Assembly (NCBI RefSeq): GCF_051660745.1 | Contig: NZ_JBOFQF010000038.1 | Location: 62,001 to 126,000 of the forward strand | Length of the DNA stretch: 64,000 nt | Origin: Segniliparus sp051660745 | GTDB lineage: Bacteria; Actinomycetota; Actinomycetes; Mycobacteriales; Mycobacteriaceae | Direction: 5' to 3' | Shown here: positions 50,304 through 58,620 of the stretch, piece by piece | How positions within the stretch are numbered: position 1 is the stretch's first letter | Layout of the letters: the number at the start of each line of letters is the position of its first letter | Position numbers and translations under genes: made by a program | Notes under the pieces: model-generated | Seen by the model: only the letters and a program-made list of their open reading frames with translations | The model's database searches: none | What the model was told of the DNA's origin: nothing

Positions 50304-52568
50304 ATGGCTGCACCGCAACCTGATTTCGGCATTCTGAATGATGTCATCAAGCCGCATTGGCCTGATGCGGACGAGGCCGTCTTGGCGCAAGAGGCTGATC
50401 TGAAAAAAGGCCTGCTGGGGGGCATCCAGAGCCTGCTTGATCTGATCGACTCGGATGTCTATGGTTTGAAGAAGCAGGCGGTGTCGGGCTCGGACTCCGA
50501 GCAGGGGGTCACCGAGGAGCAGCAGAAATACCTCTCGCTCAAAGAGAACTGGCTCGGTCAGATGAAGAGCCAGGCCGGTTTTGAGAAGATGACTGCGTCT
50601 AATGTGAAAGACGCTCGTGGGCAGATATCGAAGACGGCGACCGATGCTCTGGCGCAGATCGCTCAACTGCAGAAGGCGCAGGCAAACCAAAGTTTAGCTA
50701 GCCAGTTTAAGGATTTTTTTGGGGTCACGGACTCGCAGGCCGAGCTTGAGGCGCAGATCTCGAAGATCAAGGGCCAAGCGGGGAAGTCAGCTGAAAGCCA
50801 GCAGTCCGATATGAAAGGCTTTAACGACGGCCTGTACACGGGGAGTCTGTATACCCCTGTATCTATTAGTTCCGGGGATGCAGATTTCCAGAAGCAAGCC
50901 TTGGCTCAAGGTGACACCAACCTCTTCCAGCAGGTAAGCAGGAATGAGAGTGCTCCTGCTAATTTTCAGCAGGCAAACAAGGCTGAGAGCACATCTAATT
51001 TTCAGCAGGCAAACAAGGCTGAGAGCACATCTAATTTTCAGCAGGCAAACAAGGCTGAGAGCCAGGCTGATCTGCAACAAGCAGCGGCTCAGCAAGGCGG
51101 CGGCGGTGGTTCTGGCGGTGCTGGTGGTCAAGGCGGTGGTTCCGGCGGTGGTTCCGGTGGTGGCGCTGGCGGTAAAGGCGGTGGCTCGGGTGCTGGTGGT
51201 GCTTCGACCGGTCTTCAGTCGGGCGCGGCGCTCGCGGAGCATGCGGGAGCTGGGCATGCTGAGGCCTCGAAGATCAGTGGCGCCGAGGGCGGCGGTCGCG
51301 GGGGCATAGGCGCTCCGTCTATTGGCGGCATCGGTGGCGGTCCTGCTGCTGGTGGTGCTGGCGGCGGTCCTGCGCGTATTGGCGGCATCGGCGGCGGTCC
51401 TGGTGGTGGCGGGGAGGCTTCTCGGACTGGCGCGCAGGGCGCGTCGGCGGTGGAGAAGTCGTCGGGCTCGGGCTCGTCGTCTGGTTCGGGTTCGCAGCAG
51501 GGCTCTGGTTTGAGCCGTGGCGGCGCTGGTGCGGGCGCTGGCGCTGCTGGTGCGGCGACGCATTCGCAGTCGGCGCAGCAGGGCGCGCTCCGCGACGCGA
51601 TGAAGGGCGACACCGCTGGCGGGGCTTCGGGCACGGGGCGGCATTTGGACCAGCAGAACCAGGCGTTGGGCACGGCGAAGGTGACGGACTTGTCGCCGAC
51701 GGCGTTGCAGTCCGCGCACGGGGAGACGGCGAAGGTGGCCTCGGCGTTCTCGGGTTTGGAGGGCATGATTGCCTCGACGCACCCGGCGGCGGGCGCGCCT
51801 CAGCTCGCGAGCTGGATCGTCACGGGCGGCACCGTGGAGGGCGCGCGGCGCGCGGGCTTCCTCGCGGACGGGGTGACCTGGGGCTGGGTGCCCCAGCCGC
51901 CGTTCCAGCACACGGGCCTGGACGGGTTGGTGTTCTTGTTCGAGGACATGCGTGTGGCGCCGAACCCGCAGTCGGGGGTGTTCCGCCCGGTGGCGGCGCG
52001 GGTGACCACGACGGGCTGGCTGGGCGAGATCGACCCGGCGATGCGATTGCCGGAGGGCACGCGGATCCTGGACCGCTCGACGGCCCCGGCCGCGACGGAC
52101 CATGTGACCGACACGGGCCTGCTCGCGCGGGGCCTGGCGCGGTGGCTGCTGGAGAGCGGCCTGGACGGGGACGCCTCGTGGCGGCTGGTCGCGGTCTGCT
52201 TCCTTGCGGAGCCGGACGCGGAGACGGTGGACGGCTTGCTGCGCCTGCTGCACCCGGTGGAGTCGTATTGGGAGGGCCGCCCCGGCTACGAGGCGAACGT
52301 GCCGCAGGCCGCGGTGGCGGACGCGCAGACGCTTTCCTCGGAGGAGCTGGAGGTCAAGGCGAAGGACCCGTTGCGGCACGCGACGGATGTGGCGCGCTTG
52401 GCCCCGGACGGCCTGTACGACCCGACGGGCCTGCCCGCGAAGGAGGCCGAGTGGTACCGCAAGTCGGCGGAGCGCGCGCAGAAGCCGCAGTTGACGAACG
52501 CCCGGTGGAAACAGGAGCTGGACCAGTACCTGCGCGAAGAGCGCGGCGGCGGCTCGGCGAACTGGTAG
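50304..52568 (+). CDS. Large Esp-like repeat protein with Gly-rich hinge
   Basis: This 754-aa protein has no signal peptide. Residues 1-200 form a helical domain (KKGLLGGIQSLLDLIDSD onward). A repeat stretch at about 220-255 (unit NFQQANKAESTS, three times) leads into a long Gly/Ser/Ala-rich hinge (about 260-460). A separate C-terminal globular domain (about 475-700) contains WIVTGGTVEGARRAG, VTWGWVP and an acidic end. The layout (helical start, disordered Gly/Pro middle, folded end) resembles EspB/EspK-type ESX substrates, but homology is not proven. It follows the lipoproteins and precedes a small partner by 10 bases. Confidence 0.6.
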   Translation: MAAPQPDFGILNDVIKPHWPDADEAVLAQEADLKKGLLGGIQSLLDLIDSDVYGLKKQAVSGSDSEQGVTEEQQKYLSLKENWLGQMKSQAGFEKMTASNVKDARGQISKTATDALAQIAQLQKAQANQSLASQFKDFFGVTDSQAELEAQISKIKGQAGKSAESQQSDMKGFNDGLYTGSLYTPVSISSGDADFQKQALAQGDTNLFQQVSRNESAPANFQQANKAESTSNFQQANKAESTSNFQQANKAESQADLQQAAAQQGGGGGSGGAGGQGGGSGGGSGGGAGGKGGGSGAGGASTGLQSGAALAEHAGAGHAEASKISGAEGGGRGGIGAPSIGGIGGGPAAGGAGGGPARIGGIGGGPGGGGEASRTGAQGASAVEKSSGSGSSSGSGSQQGSGLSRGGAGAGAGAAGAATHSQSAQQGALRDAMKGDTAGGASGTGRHLDQQNQALGTAKVTDLSPTALQSAHGETAKVASAFSGLEGMIASTHPAAGAPQLASWIVTGGTVEGARRAGFLADGVTWGWVPQPPFQHTGLDGLVFLFEDMRVAPNPQSGVFRPVAARVTTTGWLGEIDPAMRLPEGTRILDRSTAPAATDHVTDTGLLARGLARWLLESGLDGDASWRLVAVCFLAEPDAETVDGLLRLLHPVESYWEGRPGYEANVPQAAVADAQTLSSEELEVKAKDPLRHATDVARLAPDGLYDPTGLPAKEAEWYRKSAERAQKPQLTNARWKQELDQYLREERGGGSANW
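50961..51062 (+). repeat. 36-bp in-frame tandem repeats
   Basis: Two full copies and one partial copy (30 bases) of a 36-base unit lie in the large Esp-like gene, each encoding NFQQANKAESTS. They are perfect at DNA level, so the array is young and could vary in copy number. Confidence 0.85.
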
Positions 52569-52578
52569 GAGGGGCGAG

Positions 52579-53049
52579 ATGACGCATCCGTTGCAGCTCG
52601 CGAGCCCGGTGCTCGCGTCGGCGGTGGGCTCGGTGGCGAAGGAGAAGGCCCCGTCTGTGGTCGCCGCGCTGGCGCGGGAGGGCGTGTCGAGCACCTCCGC
52701 GTACACGCAGGGGCCGGTGTGGGGGCCGTTGTACGGGGCGCTGGCGAACAGCGGCGCGGACGTGAACAGCGCGGAGTTCCGCACCGCCCGCGAGGCCGCG
52801 CAGGGCGAGCTGCGCTCGCACGAGATCGACGGGCTGGAGCTGCTCGCGCGCCTGGAGGGCCGCGTGGCGGCCAAGCCGGGCGAGCTGCCCCCGACCCGTG
52901 GCGAGTACGAGAACCACCGCAACCTCACCTGGCGCCTGCGCGCGATGCTGCTCGCGCTGGGCGACCCGTACCAGAGCCAGCTCCTCGACATCGCGCACTG
53001 CCTGCGCAACGGGGGCATGACCGAAGCCGACATCACCGGCAGGCTCTAG
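52579..53049 (+). CDS. Hypothetical partner of the Esp-like protein
   Basis: This 156-aa cytosolic-looking, mostly helical protein has no recognised family. Visible segments are a small-residue start, a segment ENHRNLTWRLRAMLLALGDP, and LLDIAHCLRNGGMTEADITGRL at the end, which is globular and possibly chaperone-like. GGAGG stands before the ATG and the gene follows its neighbour by 10 bases. It ends the cluster; modA starts 10 bases later, so transcription may continue. Confidence 0.55.
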   Translation: MTHPLQLASPVLASAVGSVAKEKAPSVVAALAREGVSSTSAYTQGPVWGPLYGALANSGADVNSAEFRTAREAAQGELRSHEIDGLELLARLEGRVAAKPGELPPTRGEYENHRNLTWRLRAMLLALGDPYQSQLLDIAHCLRNGGMTEADITGRL

Positions 53050-53059
53050 ACTCGAAGCC

Positions 53060-53824
53060 ATGCCGAACGCGTGGAGAGCAGCCGCGTCCTCGGTCGTCGC
53101 CGTGGCCGCCCTCGCCTCCTGCTCGCCCGCGCAGGCCCCGGCGGGGACGAGCATCACGGTGTTCGCCGCCGCGTCGCTGCAGAGGGTGTTCACCGAGCTC
53201 GGCGCGCAGTTCGAGGCGCAGCACCCGGGGACGCGCGTGACGTTCACCTTCGCCGGGTCGCCCACGCTTGTCGCGCAGCTCGACCAGGGCGCGAAGGGGG
53301 ATGTGCTCGCTTCCGCCGACGAGGCGAACATGGCGCACGCCCAACAGAAGGGCCTGGTCCGCGACGTGCGGCTGTTCGCGTCGAACCATTTGGTGATCGC
53401 CACCGCGCCGGGCAACCCGAAACATATCGCGCGGCTCGCGGACCTCGCGGACCCCGCGCTGTCGGTGGTGGTCTGCGCGCCGCAGGTGCCCTGCGGGGCG
53501 CTGGCCGGGCGCGTCGAGGCCCAGGCGGGGGTGGCGGTCCCGGCGAAGAGCCAGGAGCCCTCGGTCACCGCCGTGCTGACGAAGGTGACTTCGGGCGAGG
53601 CGGACGCGGGCCTGGTGTACAGCACGGACGCGAGCGCGGCGGGGGAGCGGGCGACGACGGTGCCGATCCCGGAGGGGGACTCGCTCGCGACGAAGTACCC
53701 CATCGCGGTGCTCTCCCAAGCACAGGAGCAATCCCGCGCCGAGGCGGCGCGGCAGTTCGTGGGCCTGGTGCTCGGCCCGCAGGGCCAGGAGGCGTTGGCG
53801 AAGGCGGGCTTTGGCGCGCCGTGA
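53060..53824 (+). CDS. modA: Molybdate ABC transporter substrate-binding lipoprotein
   Basis: This 254-aa periplasmic-type binding protein has lipobox LASC near residue 22, so it is membrane-anchored. The ligand-binding landmarks are TVFAAASLQRVFTELG, FAGSPTLVAQLDQGAKGDVLASADE and the closing FVGLVLGPQGQEALAKAGF, typical of ModA. It delivers molybdate to the ModBC transporter encoded next. It overlaps modB by 14 bases. Confidence 0.9.
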   Translation: MPNAWRAAASSVVAVAALASCSPAQAPAGTSITVFAAASLQRVFTELGAQFEAQHPGTRVTFTFAGSPTLVAQLDQGAKGDVLASADEANMAHAQQKGLVRDVRLFASNHLVIATAPGNPKHIARLADLADPALSVVVCAPQVPCGALAGRVEAQAGVAVPAKSQEPSVTAVLTKVTSGEADAGLVYSTDASAAGERATTVPIPEGDSLATKYPIAVLSQAQEQSRAEAARQFVGLVLGPQGQEALAKAGFGAP

Positions 53825-54620
53825 GCACGCGGGCGCGCCCGCGCCGCTGCTCCTGCCCGCCGCGTTGGGCCTCGCGCTGGTCACCCTGCCGGTGCTGTGC
53901 CTGCCGCGCGGCGTCCCGCTCGCGGCGCTGCCCGCGCTGGCGCGCTCGTCGGCCGCCCGGGAGGCGCTGCGGCTGTCGCTGGCCACCACGGTCTGCGCCA
54001 CCGCGCTGGTGGTGCTGGTGGGCGCGCCGCTCGCGTTGGCGCTGGCGCGCTCCGCCCTGCCGGGCAAAGGCGTCCTGCGCGGGGCGCTGCTGGTGCCGCT
54101 GACTCTGCCGCCGGTGGTCGGGGGCATGGCGTTGTTGTCGGCGTTCGGCAGGCGGGGCCTGGTCGGGCGGTGGCTCGACGGCATGGGGGTCCAGATCGCG
54201 TTCTCGACCACGGCGGTCGTCCTCGCGCAGGCCTTCGTGGCGCTGCCGTTCTTCGCGCTCGCGTTCGCGGGCGCGCTCACGGCGGCGGGCGAGGCGCCCG
54301 AGCGCGCCGCCGCCGCGCTCGGCGCGAGCCCGTGGCAGGTGCTGTGGCGGGTGACGCTGCCGAGGATGCGCCTCGCGATTGTCTCCGCGACGGCTCTCGC
54401 CTTTGCCCGCGCGCTCGGGGAGTTCGGCGCGACGCTGACGTTCGCGGGCAGCTTCCAGGGGGTCACCCGGACCTTGCCGTTGGAGGTGTACCTGGAGCAG
54501 GAGGTCGACCCGGCCGCCGCGCAGGCGCTCTCCTTGGCGTTCCTCGCCGTCGCGGTCGGGCTGGTGCTGGTCACGCTGTGGGCGGGGCGCAGTCGCCCCG
54601 GACAGGACCCGGTCGCATGA
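53811..54620 (+). CDS. modB: Molybdate ABC transporter permease
   Basis: This 269-aa inner-membrane protein has five to six membrane segments and the permease loop ALGASPWQVLWRVTLPRM (EAA motif), followed by AFARALGEFGATLTFAG, diagnostic of ModB. The frame starts with TTG at 53811 inside the end of modA; no in-frame ATG or GTG stands near the conserved start, so TTG is taken. It overlaps modC by 4 bases (ATGA). Confidence 0.9.
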   Translation: MARREHAGAPAPLLLPAALGLALVTLPVLCLPRGVPLAALPALARSSAAREALRLSLATTVCATALVVLVGAPLALALARSALPGKGVLRGALLVPLTLPPVVGGMALLSAFGRRGLVGRWLDGMGVQIAFSTTAVVLAQAFVALPFFALAFAGALTAAGEAPERAAAALGASPWQVLWRVTLPRMRLAIVSATALAFARALGEFGATLTFAGSFQGVTRTLPLEVYLEQEVDPAAAQALSLAFLAVAVGLVLVTLWAGRSRPGQDPVA

Positions 54621-55549
54621 GCGCCGCGTCCGCGCTGGCGGTCGACGTGGCGCACGAGGGCCGGGGCGTCGAGGCCGCGTTCGAGGTCCCCGCCGGGGGG
54701 TGCGCCGCCGTGGTCGGGCCGAACGGCGCGGGCAAGTCGAGCCTGCTCGCGATGGTCTCGGGCTCGCTGCGCCCGACGCGGGGCCGGGTGCTGGTCGGGG
54801 GGCGCGATGTGGCCGCCCTGCCGGTGTGGCGGCGCAAGGTCGCGCTCCTCGCGCAGCGGGCCGTGCTGTTCGAGCATCTGGACGTGCTGGACAATGTGGC
54901 GTTCGCCCCGAGGGTCGCGGGGCTGGGCGCGGCGCGGTCGCGGGCGCTGGCGCGCCAGTGGCTGGCGAGGGTCGGCGCGTCCGAATGGGCACGGCGCCGC
55001 CCGCACGAGCTCTCCGGCGGGCAGGCGCAGCGCGTCGCGCTGGCGCAGGCGCTCGCCGCCGAGCCGGACGTGCTGCTGTTGGACGAGCCGTTCGCGGCGG
55101 TGGACGTGCCCGCCGCCGCCGAGCTGCGGGCACTTGCGCGCGGGCTGCTCGCCGGGCAGACCTGCGTCTTGGTGACGCACGACTACGCCGATGTGGCGAC
55201 GCTCGCGGACGTCGTCGTGGTCCTCGACGCGGGCCGGGTGGCGCAGACGACCGGCCCCGAGGGGCTCGCGGCAGACCCGGCCACCGAGTTCGCGGCCCGG
55301 CTCGTGGGGCTGAACCGGGTCGGCTCCGCGTTGTTCCCGCCGACGGCGGCCTCGGTGGTGCTCGACCCCGGGGCCCCGGCGCGGTACCGGGGCGAGGTCG
55401 TCGGCGTCGTCTCGCACGGGGAGGGCCTGCGGGCGCTGTGCCGCGTCGAGGAGTGCGTGGTCGAGGTCCAGGTGGGCCGCGAGCTGGCGCAGCGGCTGGA
55501 GCCGGGGACCCCGGTCGGCGTCTCGGTCGAGGAGGATTGGTCGCGATGA
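54617..55549 (+). CDS. modC: Molybdate ABC transporter ATP-binding protein
   Basis: This 310-aa ATPase has Walker A VGPNGAGKSS, signature LSGGQAQRVALA, Walker B LLLDEPFAAVD and a switch His in VLVTHDYADVATLA. The C-terminal third (about 240-310) carries a TOBE-type ligand-sensing domain, usual for ModC. It powers molybdate uptake, needed for molybdenum cofactor enzymes. The coupled gene order modA-modB-modC supports the assignment, and the next gene overlaps it by 4 bases. Confidence 0.92.
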   Translation: MSAASALAVDVAHEGRGVEAAFEVPAGGCAAVVGPNGAGKSSLLAMVSGSLRPTRGRVLVGGRDVAALPVWRRKVALLAQRAVLFEHLDVLDNVAFAPRVAGLGAARSRALARQWLARVGASEWARRRPHELSGGQAQRVALAQALAAEPDVLLLDEPFAAVDVPAAAELRALARGLLAGQTCVLVTHDYADVATLADVVVVLDAGRVAQTTGPEGLAADPATEFAARLVGLNRVGSALFPPTAASVVLDPGAPARYRGEVVGVVSHGEGLRALCRVEECVVEVQVGRELAQRLEPGTPVGVSVEEDWSR

Positions 55550-57033
55550 AGGTCCGAACCCGGCTCCGCAGGGCTGCGGCGTTCGCCGCCGTGCTGCTCA
55601 GCGGCGCGGCCTGCGCCGTGCCGCCTGCTCCACCGCCGCCGCGCCCGCCGCAGGCGGCCCAGCCCGAGCCTGCGCCGTTCGACCCGGAACCCGTCGCGTG
55701 GGGGCCGTGCGGGGAGGGGGTCGCCCAGCCGGGGGAGCGCTTCGTGCTGGACTGCGCCAGTGTCGCGGTCCCGCTCGACTACGGCCGCCCCGACGGGAGG
55801 AGGATCGCGGTCGCGATCTCCCGCACCCGCGCCAAGGCGGCGCACGACCCGCTCGGGCCGCTCTTCGTGAACCCCGGCGGGCCGGGCTCGCCGGGGCTGT
55901 CCACCGGCCCGCATCTCGCGGCCGAGATGCCGCCCGAGGTGGCAGACCGGTTCGACGTCATCGGCTTCGACCCGCGCGGGACCGGCCGCTCGGGGCAGGC
56001 CCTCTGTGTGGACGCGGCGGCGATCGACCGGCTCGCCGCACTGCCCGACCTGCGCCAGCCCGGCGCGGCGGAGCGGGCCGAGGCGGCGCAGCGCGCCGTC
56101 AACCAGGGCTGCGTCGCGGCGCTCGGCCCGGCCGCCGCGCACGACGGCACGGAGGAGGCCGCCCGCGACATGGAGTCCGTGCGGCGCGCGCTCGGCGCCC
56201 CGCAGATCAGCTACCTCGGCTTCTCCTACGGCACGTTCCTCGGCGCGGTGTACGCGCACCTCTACCCCGGCGCGGTGCGGGCCATGGCGCTCGACTCGCC
56301 GGTGGACTTCACCCGCCCGAGGGCAGAGTTCTTCGACGGGGTCGTCGCCTCGTCGGACGAGGTCTTCGACCAGTTCGCCACGTGGGCCGCGCGCAGTCCG
56401 CAGGCCGCGCGGCTCGCGGACCTGCGCCCCCGCCTCGCCGCGCTCGTCGCGCGGAACCCGCGCGCGGTCGACGTGCGCGACATTTTCGGCAAGCTCCGCC
56501 GCTACGAGCAGTGGCCGCAGCTCGCCGACGTCCTGGTCCGCGCCCTCGACGGCCTGCCCCCGGCTCCGCCGAAGCCGCCGAGCCTGCCGGGGGCCAGCGC
56601 GCTCCGGGCCGTCTGGTGCGACGACCAGCCCGCCGCCCTGCGCGTCGACGCGGCGACGGCGGCCCGCCTCGCGGGCGAATGGTCCGAGCGCAGCCCGATC
56701 TTCGGCGCCTCGTTCGCGAACCAGAGCTTCCCCGGCCTCCTCGACTGCGCGGGATGGCCCGAGCCCGCGCGGCCCGCGGCCTCCATCGACGCGACCGGCT
56801 CCGCCCCGCTGCTCGTCGTGAGCGGCCTGCACGACCCGAACACCCCGCACAGCTGGGCGGAGGCGTTCGTCGCCGCGACCAAGACGGGGGTCCTTTTGAG
56901 CACCGCGCGCCCCGGCCACGCGCAATACCTCGGACAGGACGTCGCCGAGGGGTGTTTGAACCGGGGAGTCGAGGAGTATTTGACCGCCCTGCGGCTGCCC
57001 GCGCCGGGCACGGTGTGCCCGATCGACGGGTAG
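55546..57033 (+). CDS. Secreted tripeptidyl-aminopeptidase-like alpha/beta-hydrolase
   Basis: This 495-aa exported hydrolase has a lipoprotein-like signal (RRAAAFAAVLLSGAACA), a Pro-rich linker, and an alpha/beta-hydrolase domain. The oxyanion region FVNPGGPGSPG, nucleophile GFSYGT, Asp in SGLHDPNTP and His in RPGHAQYL form the site. These enzymes (SlpD/E, TAP family) release tri- or dipeptides at the cell surface. Its start overlaps the modC stop although the function is unrelated, so the coupling is a chromosomal oddity or reflects co-regulation. Confidence 0.88.
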   Translation: MKVRTRLRRAAAFAAVLLSGAACAVPPAPPPPRPPQAAQPEPAPFDPEPVAWGPCGEGVAQPGERFVLDCASVAVPLDYGRPDGRRIAVAISRTRAKAAHDPLGPLFVNPGGPGSPGLSTGPHLAAEMPPEVADRFDVIGFDPRGTGRSGQALCVDAAAIDRLAALPDLRQPGAAERAEAAQRAVNQGCVAALGPAAAHDGTEEAARDMESVRRALGAPQISYLGFSYGTFLGAVYAHLYPGAVRAMALDSPVDFTRPRAEFFDGVVASSDEVFDQFATWAARSPQAARLADLRPRLAALVARNPRAVDVRDIFGKLRRYEQWPQLADVLVRALDGLPPAPPKPPSLPGASALRAVWCDDQPAALRVDAATAARLAGEWSERSPIFGASFANQSFPGLLDCAGWPEPARPAASIDATGSAPLLVVSGLHDPNTPHSWAEAFVAATKTGVLLSTARPGHAQYLGQDVAEGCLNRGVEEYLTALRLPAPGTVCPIDG

Positions 57034-57057
57034 CCGCAGGCGCCGGGCTCAGCGGTG

Positions 57058-57102
57058 CTGGGTTTACCGATACTGGGTTTACCGATACTGGGTTTATCGG
57101 TA
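57058..57102. repeat. 15-bp repeat in three tandem copies containing stop codons
   Basis: CTGGGTTTACCGATA occurs three times end to end (third copy with two changes). On the minus strand each copy reads TQYR-stop, giving three in-frame TAA codons after the DUF3298 gene (57094, 57079, 57064). Confidence 0.8.
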
Positions 57103-57831
57103 TTCGGGCCGGAGGGTGTCCCCGAACGCGGCGAGCGGGATATGGGTCGTGAACGCCCCCGCGTTCACCGGGCCGACGCGCTCCTCGGGGAGGTAGACGA
57201 CCAGCTCCGTCGGGGTCAACGCGAACGTCGTGTACGTTCCCGTGTTGTAGCCGTTGCCGATGGAGAGCTGGTCGAGGCGGGCGTTCTTTGGGGCGTATCG
57301 CAGCACCAGCGGGGTGATGGCGCTCTGCAGGTTCGTCCCGGCTTTGAACACGTCCCCGATCGCGAGCCTGCGGTGCTCGGCCAAGTCGAACGTCATCGTC
57401 AGATACGCGTCGTTGGGGTGCGCGCCCCCCAGGTCGGCCAGCTCGTGGAACACGAGGCTCTGCACCGAGGCGGAGTGCTGGTGCTTCTGGTGCTCGAAGA
57501 TGTCGGCGGAGGCCAGGCTCTGCGGCGCCGAGGAGATCGACGAGCGCAGCGCCGAGACCCGCCCCTTGATGAACGCGGCGAGCTGGGACTCGGCCCACGC
57601 GTCGCCGAGCAGGTCCTCCGGCACCGGGCTGCTGTAGCTGATCGCCCGGTCGGCGGACAGGTTCTCTTGGAACTCGCAGCGCGGCTCCTGGGTCTGGCGC
57701 GGGTACTGGCCATGCTCGCGCCACGTCCCGCCCGCCGCCGCGCACACGCCTGCCTGGTCGGCGGAGGCCGGGGCGGCCGCGAGCCCGCCGAACGCCCCCG
57801 CCGCGAGCAGCGCGCAGACGAGCAGGCGCAT
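57094..57831 (-). CDS. Exported DUF3298 (RsiV/MPT64-like) protein A
   Basis: This 245-aa protein has a signal peptide (MRLLVCALLAAGAFGGLAAAP) and a two-part mature domain. An N-terminal region (SADQAGVCAAAGGTW to the central helix) is followed by a DUF3298 beta domain reading FALTPTELVVYLPEERVGPVNAGAF. This layout is that of the mycobacterial secreted antigen MPT64 and of RsiV. It should be secreted. It is a paralogue of the upstream gene, starting 5 bases after its stop. The end of the gene lies in a 15-bp repeat array. Confidence 0.75.
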   Translation of the reverse strand: MRLLVCALLAAGAFGGLAAAPASADQAGVCAAAGGTWREHGQYPRQTQEPRCEFQENLSADRAISYSSPVPEDLLGDAWAESQLAAFIKGRVSALRSSISSAPQSLASADIFEHQKHQHSASVQSLVFHELADLGGAHPNDAYLTMTFDLAEHRRLAIGDVFKAGTNLQSAITPLVLRYAPKNARLDQLSIGNGYNTGTYTTFALTPTELVVYLPEERVGPVNAGAFTTHIPLAAFGDTLRPEYR

Positions 57832-57836
57832 GCCGG

Positions 57837-58550
57837 TCAGCGCTGCGCGGGCGCCAACGGCCGGAACGGCGTGACGCCTGTGGTCGGCGCGGGCGCGGTC
57901 GGCTTCGGCACAGTGGTCCCCGGAGGGGTGGTGGCGACAGGAGGGGTGAGGCTCGTCGGAGCGGTCGTCTCGGGAGTGGCGGTGGCCGTCGGAGCCTGCA
58001 CCGTCGTCGAGGTCAGCGCGGAGCCGTCGGGCGGCACGGGCGCGGGGTTGTCGGGCTGGACGACGACCACGGGGGAGGAGGACGAGGACAGCGTGAAGGT
58101 CTGCGTGAGCTTCTGCGTCACCGGCTGCCTGCTCCCCTTGGTGAACGCGGCCTCCGTGAAGACGACCGTCCGCGCGGTGCCCGCAGGCTGCTCCTCGTAG
58201 GTGACGCCGACGGCGACCTCGCTCTGGTCTCCCGCGATCTGCCCCTGGTAGTGCTTGATCCGCGTGCTGATGTACGTCGCCAGCTGTTTGCTCGCCGCCG
58301 GGTCGTCCGCCACGTCGGACGGATACTCGAACTGCAGCTGCAGCAGCGAGCTGCCCGACGACTCGGGGGTCAGCTCGCACGCCGCGCGCCCGGTGATCTG
58401 GATGAACTCGCTGCGGTCGGACCACAGGCCGTCGAGGCCCGCGCAGACGCCCGCCCGGTCGGCCTGCGCGGGGGCTGTCGCCAGTCCGCCCGCGGCGGCG
58501 GCCACGATCACTGCTGTCACTGCTCTATGCGTCGTTGCTCTAGGCTGCAT
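57837..58550 (-). CDS. Exported RsiV/MPT64-like protein B with Pro/Thr tail
   Basis: This 237-aa paralogue of protein A has signal peptide VTAVIVAAAAGGLATAPAQA, then DRAGVCAGLDGLWSDRSEF matching the start of protein A. A beta region follows, ending near residue 160 with TQTFTLSSSSSPVVVV. The last ~75 residues are Pro/Thr/Ala repeats, probably a disordered wall-spanning or glycosylated tail. The DUF3298 part is replaced by this tail, so it may be a domain swap or truncation. The two genes form an operon. Confidence 0.7.
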   Translation of the reverse strand: MQPRATTHRAVTAVIVAAAAGGLATAPAQADRAGVCAGLDGLWSDRSEFIQITGRAACELTPESSGSSLLQLQFEYPSDVADDPAASKQLATYISTRIKHYQGQIAGDQSEVAVGVTYEEQPAGTARTVVFTEAAFTKGSRQPVTQKLTQTFTLSSSSSPVVVVQPDNPAPVPPDGSALTSTTVQAPTATATPETTAPTSLTPPVATTPPGTTVPKPTAPAPTTGVTPFRPLAPAQR

Positions 58551-58620
58551 AGCCCGCTACGGTACCCGGCTCACCTGTGTGTTCGCTGGACGGCTCCGTG
58601 CTGGACGGGTGGCCGGAGGG

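Noticed and set aside
47403..53049. Complete ESX secretion locus
   Set aside because: No EccB, EccC, EccD, EccE, mycosin or canonical WXG100 pair is present in this region.
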